A DNA stretch of 64,000 bases from Morinoia aosen (lineage: Eukaryota > Arthropoda > Malacostraca > Amphipoda > Talitridae), in contig CM059579.1 of NCBI GenBank assembly GCA_030386875.1, positions 91,888,253-91,952,252 on the forward strand, given 5' to 3'. The position numbers and the translations under genes are program-made. The notes beneath the pieces are model-generated. The model did not search any database. It had not been told where the DNA came from and worked only from the letters and a program-made list of their open reading frames with translations. How positions within the stretch are numbered: position 1 is the first letter of the stretch; every line of letters begins with the position of its first letter. Positions 57,295 through 64,000 of the stretch are shown here, one piece after another.

Positions 57295-57457
57295 GATGTT
57301 GCGGTTGCTTGTTGCAGCCTGACACGTCGAAAATTGTTGCGATCGCAACAGATTCGCAACTTTCCAAAAATTGTCGCGACGCAACCGCAACCGCAACAGA
57401 AAAAGTTGCGATCGCAATTGCGGCCGCTACTCGTTGCGGCGCAACTGCCAAACACTG

Positions 57458-57465
57458 CGAGCAAG
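57458..57465 (+). repeat. 8-bp target duplication of the hAT-like element, right copy
   Basis: CGAGCAAG, identical to 40133-40140. Confidence 0.85.
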
Positions 57466-58660
57466 GATGTTGCAACCAGTAGAATCTTGCAAGAAAAGAA
57501 CATATCTATTATGCCACTAAAGTTCATGGAACTGGTGAGAACCCAAATTGTGAGGCATAGAATGGTAGGAAAAAGCTGAAATGGGAGGAGTTGAAAAATT
57601 TTGCCAGCTTGTGTGACCTTGAAACAGGAAAGGAGAAAACATCAAACGTTGAGGAAGTCGTTATCAACGTTGGGGCAAAGGAAAAACCAAAGCCATAACA
57701 GGAGAGTCAGCGTCAGTATGAGAATCAGCAGAATGGAGATATGACACTATGACTGCGACTACTAAATATTAAGTTCAACACCAAACTAAAATTTAATGTC
57801 AATTGTAGTAAGCTATTTGGAAAACACCAAACATGAATTGGATCGTGCATTCATTTAGCTTTGATTAAATATTTCTAAAAATTGAGTTGGCGACTACTGT
57901 CCGGTCAGCAGCGTTATGAAAATTACCTCTGTGTACCACCGGTGGCGCACGCCGCAGTCAAAGTGTTAATGATGGTTTATGGAATGCAAAACGCGCCTAT
58001 CGTAAGAATGCTCAAAGAAACATCAACAGACTTACGCAGCATTTGAAGAAAGGAACCACAACTTGTACCTACTGTGGGCGTATGGGACACGTAGAAGATG
58101 ACTGTAGGTCCAAGTTGGGAGTATGTTTTGCTTGTGGCTCCCGGAATCATTTTTTTATACAACTGCCCGAAAAAGACAGGTAATGGCAGGGGGAAAGACA
58201 GGCGCTCCCATTTTAGTGGTAATGTGGAGTTTTCCAACAACAGGAGAGGCTCTTAGGTCCATTAACCATACCGTTGTCGCAATAAGATTCAGAGATCCCA
58301 TGAGCTAAGGAATGAGGAAAAAGAGCACCTACCTGAGCAGAGGTACCGGAACCTAACTGATGTTCGTCGCGGAAGCACTCATCAGCGGTAATACCAGGAG
58401 CGACGTCTTTCGGGGAAACTGAGGTACTCTGGCTCAAGAGAGGGTGTGCCAGAGTATAGGCATCAGAAATCCTCCGGCAGTTCGACTGATGGACTATGGT
58501 CTAATAGATTTGCTGTTTTGAATGACGAGATGGACCATCAACCGGACAGCTGTCTTGAAGATTCAGCTGAAGTGATGGCGGAGAGTAATGAAGGCAGAAA
58601 GGCAATTTTAGAACATCTCAAGTGCAGCGAAGACAAGTTATCACCTATGCCCCTCTAAGC
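57466..58660 (+). pseudogene. LTR-retroelement gag, part 2
   Basis: The frame open at 40140 continues here with SRILQEKNISIMPLKFME to a TGA near 57577. After a damaged stretch, a CCHC knuckle CTYCGRMGHVEDDC at 58050-58090 and a second, imperfect one (CFACGSRNHF, last Cys lost) follow. From 58446 another frame (SNRFAVLNDEMDHQPDS) looks like a gag-pol linker. No protease or RT is found before the next element begins. Two zinc knuckles after a capsid-like region fit a retroelement gag. Confidence 0.62.
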
Positions 58661-59104
58661 CCCCTTAGCGCAATCTCGCCCTTTTCGCAGGGAAGGGGCT
58701 GGCGTGCCTCTATGTTGCCCGGGGCTGTGCTGCCCAGGTGCAACCATGACCGAGTGGCCTGGGTTGACGGGTCAGACGAAGAGAGATGGCAGCATGTGAC
58801 CACCCTACTGACCTGGATCTTCTATATGGATATGTGCTGATTTTCTCTCTTCGGATGACCTGGCTTTCCTTGGAACACGCTCTGTCCTTCTCCTTGGGGG
58901 CTGGCGGGAGCCAAGGCCCGTCCTGCCAGTTTGAAGTCGCATGCGGCGAGGACTAGTGGGAGGGGCGGCTGGGTAGGTGGGAGAGGGGGGGGGGCTGCTT
59001 AAACGTTCTTGGCGTGCGGGAACACGTCTCTGACTAGTCAAGCGTATCAACCTGCTGATCCTGGTCACTCTGATTGCTATGCCTGTACCTAGCGAGCGTT
59101 CCCG

Positions 59105-60150
59105 TTGGGACTGCGTGTGCCCGACATCAGGGATCCCCTTGTAGGCGGCCGAACTTGGTGCGGGCTCGGGGTGACAGGTGAAACTGTAGCCTTATTCAAC
59201 AATGAAATTTCTCCCACTGCACCATCGGTAACGACCCGGCTTCTGCAAACGGACACATGTAGTGGCCTCCCCTCCCCAACTCCACCTTTGGTGCAGCAAT
59301 CACCATCGCAACCTTTTGCGAGTGGTGACGCAGAAGCCGAGCCATCTGAGATAATGAATATTAGTCCTGAGCCTTACGTTCCACGAACACAGAGCCAAAG
59401 AGTGCCACTGCGTCGACCCAAGCGCCGTGTTCGGCGGCAACATTTGTTAGCATCATCTTTCATTCCCAGGACACAGTAAACAAAAAATAGTTTTCTACAC
59501 TCAGTATAGTGACAAACGCCTCCTGTAGGAACTGAAGCAATGAACTGAAGCAATTTGAAGTGAAGGCTTTGTACCGGATCAAGAGATTTGAGCGAGGCGT
59601 TTTGATGCTCTCGCCGATCTACATCCTCACGTTTGACCGCTGCCACCTACGAAGTCCGTGGACATAGGATGGACTAGATGCTCCAATCGCCAGCATATGC
59701 CGAAGCCTCATCGTTGTTTCAAGTGTCAGGACTTTGGGCTTGGTGCTAGGTCCTGTCGTATTGAGCCTGACGTGTGCGTTAACTGCGAGGAAGAGCAGCA
59801 TGAGCTGCCCTGCGCTAAATCTCCCCGATGTGCCAACTGTGATGAGCAACATCCTGCTCGGTCTCAGGCTTGTTTCTACTAAAAACTGGAAGAATAAACC
59901 ATAGAATAAACAAACCAACGCATCAGCTATGGCGAGGCTAAACGCGTTGTTTTCAGTCGTTTTAATAAGACCCAAATCACGTATGCAGAGAAGGTTAAAG
60001 CCCCACAAGCGGCGCCCGTCAGCAATGCCCCCGGCCCTGCTGGTCAACGGAAGGATACTGCAGTAAGACAGGAGCCGGGTACTAGTAGAGCGTTCCTCTC
60101 GGGAATACCTACAACCGAAAAAGAACCATCTGTACCCAAAATTAAAGCAT
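59105..60150 (+). pseudogene. LINE-C ORF1 with three zinc knuckles
   Basis: A Pro/Ser-rich N-terminal frame (59105-59479) is followed, after stops, by KPHRCFKCQDFGLGARSC, CVNCEEEQHELPC and CANCDEQHPARSQAC at 59700-59880: three CCHC-type knuckles in a row, the hallmark of I/R1/Jockey-type ORF1. After a stop at 59880 a frame with ISYGEAKRVVF continues the usual tail. It would bind the element RNA. Several stops break it. Confidence 0.78.
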
Positions 60151-60359
60151 AAGAAATCCAACCCTCAGTATCACCGAAACTTCAGTTGATGACCAGCCAA
60201 ATTCACCTAATGAACCTTTGAGGACAATTCCCTCAATAATAATCTCAAGAAAACGAACGCAGAGCATCACGTCTCCGACCCACAGCGGCAATCAGGGGAA
60301 AGTGGCCTAAACACCCAGAGTCACCGAAAGAGCTCTTGATATTTTTTAAGCCAGGAAAA

Positions 60360-60804
60360 CTTAGGCCGGACTGGTGAGCCTGCTCGGGAGAAAGCAGCCC
60401 CTCCTGTGGGTATATCGGAACCAGAAAGCAAAGTAGGGAGAGTGCCTCGACCAGACATGTGGGTGTCCAGCCGTGGAAGTGGTGCTGTGGGGAGCGCTAG
60501 GCGTGACCTTTCGGTTCCTCGTGCGGACGGTCGTAGGTCTGAGCGGGATAGTGAGCGGCATATTGTGACCCAGTGCGTCCGTTCTCTGGAACGCGTCACA
60601 ATTATCCCAAAAGATATTGCGACACACATGATGAAGAAATATCTGTTCCCGCGAGGCTTCCCGACTAAGCCTCCTCCATCAGTGCCAATTTATACATGGG
60701 ATGATAGACCCATAAGCCCTGTGCCGCCTCATCTGGCATTCTCTCTGGATGAGGGTGCAAAGAAGTATGTCGAAAATTGTTCGACATTTCGAATAATAAA
60801 ATGA
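60360..60804 (+). pseudogene. Coding-like stretch of unknown family
   Basis: An open frame of 132 codons (from Met at 60406) with LERVTIIPKDIATHMMKKYL and PPSVPIYTWDDRPISPVPP. Composition looks coding, but I do not recognise the family, and it ends in AT-rich sequence. It may belong to LINE-C or to an element inserted in it. Confidence 0.35.
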
Positions 60805-63070
60805 AGAATTGAACTAATAAACAATTAAATAAATTGAAATAAGTAAAATGAACTTGAATTTAAGCTAAAAATCCTAAAATCAAATTTGAAAGTATTACCT
60901 TTAATTTCTCTCGTTTCGAATTTAATTTGTACCTTTATTCCCTAAGTGAGGTGACCTCGGGCTGGGCTGCGGTTCGACCTGATGGATTCTTTCCGTTCCC
61001 AGTGGAGACTTTTTCCGTTCCCCGTTAGGGCTAGTTCCGCGCAAGCTGGCGCTGCTTGTTTGTGGTTGTGCTCCGAACAAACTTCGGCGACGTCGAGGGA
61101 CGTAACTTTCATCATGGTGGAGTCTTACCAATGTGTCACCTCTATTCTTCAATCGTTCAGTTGACTGCTGTCTACGTCTTGATCAAAGTTACCTTGTTAC
61201 GTGGCGCAGTTTCTTCCGGCAACCTTAACTTCCTGTGTTCTATTCTTTCTATCTTTTGAGTTACAGTAATTAGCGTTTCTTTCAATTTTTCTTGTGTTGT
61301 GTTCTACACACCAATTTTAATATTGGCGTACTCCATCGATCAAAGTAAATCAAATGGACTCGAATGAGTTCAAATCAAATAGCGTGAATTCGTATTCAAA
61401 TCAAATCAAAGTAAATCAAATGAATATGAATTCACTCAAATCAAATTTATAAGTGCCTGGCTCTACTAAAAGTGGAGGATGACCGTGACCTTCTCATCAG
61501 AGCGCAGCACTGATCAAAGTCTTCTCTAATTTCTATCGAATGCATCTCGAACTATTCTTTCCTTTTCTTTTCTAAGGTGGAGTGCGCTTCCTCTCGCTAT
61601 ATTTCCGTCGAAATACCTTTTTTTATGCCTGAACGTATTCCACTGATGACTACCATTCTTTAGGTGAGTGAGTTTCCTAATTCTAACAATCAAAGTGTTC
61701 GAATATCGCATCTCGTATATCACATATTGAATTCTCGCACCCCCTTTTCCGCGATCTAAACTGTCCTGTTCACGGGCAGTATCAAAGTCCTGAGACTACT
61801 GTTCAGTTCTCTCTCTTCGGGTCAGCCACTTCTCGAAAAGCCCTCAGCTTCTTGTAGGTGGGTTAGTTGTAATGTTCATTGAATTATTGCCATAGTTTGG
61901 TCGTACTTGCTCGTCTCTTTTCTTCCTGTCATCTAACTGTGCCTTTACTCGTGCAGAATTAACGTCGCAACGGGTTCTGTTCAGATTCTATCTCGCTTCG
62001 GTTTGAGGCCTCTACCTTGGAAAGCCACCCGTTTCCCGTCGGTGGGTCAATGTTCGAAATATACTCTGAACTTATTTGATACCATTATAGTTCATTATTT
62101 GCGTTCATTTCAAAATTTCACCGTTGTTTTTTTTGTCCTACAGCATTGGTATGGCCGACCTCTCCTCCGGTGTTTGGTTCTTGTCAAGACGTTCGTTGTG
62201 GCGACGGTCACTCTGAAGCCTGCGCTGCTTTCGTTGATTTCACTAACCACGGGAGCCGTGCTTGATGTCGTCGTGTACCTTGGAATGACTCGGGAACGGG
62301 AACGGAAGATCTCTTGTCGACCTCCACTTTAATTTTCGTTAAACACTGTTATCACGCTACACTGGTTTCTGGGTTCCTTGCAGACTTCGGTCTGTTTTAA
62401 ATGTAACGTTCTCTTTAGTTCAAGGAACCTAGTACTTTTTGTTTGTGGAGAGAAACAGTAAACCTTATTGGAGGAAACCATGAAATTTACTTTTTCAACT
62501 TCAAATTTAACTTACGCTTTGTTGCCGTTCGAAATACTCTTCAACTTCATATTTAACTCTGGCTGTTGCCTTTCAAAATAAAACCTTTCGACTTCAAATT
62601 TCCCTTGGCTGTGTTGCTGATTGAAATAAACTTCTCAACTTTAAACTTGAATCAGGCTCTGGCCTTTCGAAATAAACTTCTCAACTTTAAACTTAAATCA
62701 GGCTCTAGCCTACCGAAATAAACTCTTGAACTTCAAATTAAACTCAGGCTGTGGCCTATCGAAATAACCTCTTCAACTTTCAAATTTAATTATTCTAGCG
62801 TCAAAATTCTCGCTGTTGAATCTTAGTAAAGCTAGCTTTATTGGGCTTCCGCCTATTCGTATTCGCCGACCGTAGGGCACGTCTATCCGGGTGCGTCCCG
62901 TTTAGCGGGTATTTCTGATGTTCACTTCAAAACTATCATGAAATGCGTTAATTGAATATTTAAAATTGTATTTGTCATTATTTTTCTTCTTGAAAAGGTT
63001 AGAAATTAAGTTCAGGCATTGAAAAATCTCGATAAGGACTCCACGCGTGCTAAGCCTCTGAAGGGTAAAC
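60805..63070. other. Non-coding block between LINE-C ORF1 and ORF2
   Basis: Contains a patch of CAAAT-rich repeats (61335-61450: ATCAAAGTAAATCAAATG, TCAAATCAAATCAAAG), T/C-rich sequence (61780-62000), and a 46-bp tandem array (62470-62800). The CAAAT-rich part resembles subterminal repeats of DNA transposons. No ORF is convincing. Confidence 0.45.
62470..62800 (+). repeat. 46-bp tandem repeat
   Basis: About seven units of 46 bp, each with GAAATAAACTTCTCAACTT and AATCAGGCTCTGGCC variants. The last three units are exactly 46 bp and the best conserved. Confidence 0.85.
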
Positions 63071-63071
63071 C

Positions 63072-64000
63072 ATGACCACCTATATCCAATGGAATAGTAG
63101 AGAATTTCGCCGTCACTATGGAGATTTGAGGGCCCTCCTTGAGGAGTATCAACCATGTTGCGTTTGCCTCCAGGAGACACTTCTTAGAAACCTGACCCCT
63201 ACACCTCCAAACAACTATTGCATTGAGGTTTAATCCCCGGTGCCTAACCTGGTGCCACGAACGGGACTTACGATACTTGTGCGGAGAGATGTGGGTTATA
63301 GCAAAATAACAATCAATACTAGAATACAGGGCCCGGCCTTCCGTTTGTGAGTCGAGCAACGTATGATATCTGTATGCAACATTTATAACTCACCCGGAGA
63401 TCCCTTAACCTCACAGGACTTCAGCCTCCTCAGCAATCAGCTAATAAGACCTGCTTTCATCCACTCACCTCCATGTACAAAGCGGGACCTCCTGTGCAAT
63501 CGATGTCAGCCTGTGCACGCCCGACATTTTCCTGATACTCAGTGGTCCGTGCTTGATGATACGTGTGGAAGTGACCATTATCCTATCCTTTTGTGTGTAG
63601 CACGGTGCCAACCTGTGCCAGCCGATCCGCGTTTTAATTTCAAGAAGGCCAACTGGAGAAACTTTAAAATCTGCTCGCGAATGGAAGAACCTGATGAGAG
63701 ATGCAGTGTTGATGAGTCCGTCGATCGTTTTGTCGGAACGGTGCGTGCGGCTGCCGACGCGGCCATCCCGCAGTCTCGAGGAGGCTGTCAGAAACATCGT
63801 GTTCTATGGTGGAACAGCGAGTGCGCAGTAGCCAATGGTGATTGGAAATGAGCCTTACGGCGCTATCAACGAACCAAAGAGCTGTCACATAAGATCGCCT
63901 ATAACTGAGCCAGAGCTCGAGTGAAACTAGTCAAGGAGTTAGCGCATAAGACATCGTGGCAGAAGTATGTCTCCGGCCTGAATACCGATACTCCTATGGC
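63072..64000 (+). pseudogene. LINE-C ORF2, endonuclease region
   Basis: Starts MTTYIQWNSREFRRHYGDL, with ALLEEYQPCCVCLQETLL (metal-binding Glu) and NNYCIEV, then a TAA at 63230. In other frames follow CNIYNSPGDPLTSQDF, LSNQLIRPAFI, DDTCGSDHYPILL (the SDH box), and the linker VLWWNSECAVA, ARARVKLVKELAHKTSWQ. The GDFN box expected between LIRPAFI and the SDH box is absent, so an internal deletion removed it. The RT lies beyond the window. I/Jockey-like by IQWN...LQET. Confidence 0.82.

Larger units (their letters stand above)
40141..57457. mobile_element. hAT-like DNA element, 17.3 kb with nested insertions
   Basis: The left end reads CAGTTTTGGGCCCGCAAC and the right end, on the other strand, CAGTGTTTGGCAGTTGCG. 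CAG-initial ends plus a perfect 8-bp duplication (CGAGCAAG) are the hAT signature. Subterminal GCAACCGCAAC-type repeats occur on both sides (40147-40275 and 57295-57450, inverted to each other). Outside the element a gag frame is open up to one end and continues in the same frame from the other. No hAT transposase could be found in the parts not assigned to other elements (40280-40650 and about 55150-57290), so the element is non-autonomous or gutted. LINE-B, LINE-A and a mariner are nested inside. Confidence 0.8.
58661..64000 (+). mobile_element. LINE-C (I/Jockey-like), broken, runs off the right edge
   Basis: ORF1 with Cys-rich knuckles (about 59100-60150), an unassigned coding-like stretch (60360-60804), a 2.2-kb non-coding block (60805-63070) and the endonuclease part of ORF2 (63072 to the edge). 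The two ORFs of such LINEs normally adjoin, so the middle is probably one or more insertions. GC content is clearly higher than in the rest of the window. The 5' limit near 58661 is a guess from the rise in GC. Confidence 0.7.

Noticed and set aside
57135-57579. Overlapping frames rich in Ala/Val/Gln near 57.3 kb
   Set aside because: They arise from GCAAC-type subterminal repeats of the hAT-like end, not from a gene.
59619-60161. 180-codon minus-strand frame
   Set aside because: Lies opposite the zinc-knuckle region of LINE-C ORF1; the plus-strand Cys pattern is diagnostic and the minus frame has no recognisable domain.
1-64000. tRNA, rRNA or other structured RNA genes
   Set aside because: I noticed no convincing cloverleaf or rRNA-like stretch by eye; a tRNAscan-SE or Infernal run would be needed to exclude short ones.

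Overview
Kind of organism. The window is eukaryotic: it has split genes with GT-AG introns, no bacterial gene packing, and about ten classes of transposable element. The mix (P-element/THAP9-type transposase, mariner with D34D spacing, hAT, Penelope-like element, Gypsy LTR elements, several APE-type LINEs) and the AT-rich, microsatellite-rich background fit a large, repeat-laden arthropod genome. I cannot tell insect from crustacean or chelicerate. Almost nothing here is ordinary host coding sequence.

Left part (1-14.7 kb). A P-element/THAP9-like transposase gene lies on the minus strand in three exons: a THAP zinc-finger exon (about 11.4-11.7 kb), a long catalytic exon (1.27-3.80 kb) carrying a 33-bp in-frame repeat array, and a C-terminal exon running off the left edge. 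Splice signals and phases agree, but there is one frameshift and one in-frame TAG. The 7.6-kb first intron holds foldback (palindromic) repeats and copies of a short dispersed repeat. From 11.8 to 14.6 kb I recognise no gene.

Middle (14.7-39 kb). A 5'-truncated LINE-A and a broken LINE-B lie on the plus strand to 23.6 kb. Next is a minus-strand Gypsy element without integrase (Gypsy-1, 23.9-31.1 kb), interrupted by a Penelope-like element with a 12-bp target duplication and by an unidentified 2-kb insertion. A plus-strand Gypsy element with both LTRs and a 5-bp target duplication follows (Gypsy-2, 31.4-37.8 kb), interrupted by a palindromic DNA element.

Right part (39-64 kb). An LTR-retroelement gag is split by a 17.3-kb insertion with hAT-like ends and a perfect 8-bp target duplication. 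Inside it is LINE-B (minus), inside LINE-B is a near full-length LINE-A (minus), and inside LINE-A is a mariner: four levels of nesting. LINE-A is the most interesting element. Its ORF1 ends in an OTU-type cysteine protease domain, and its endonuclease/RT ORF follows in the same frame after one UGA-CUA stop with no AUG in the linker. A third LINE (LINE-C, plus) fills 58.7 kb to the right edge.

All elements carry stops, frameshifts or deletions, so this is largely a graveyard, but target duplications and one empty-site comparison allow the insertion order to be read.
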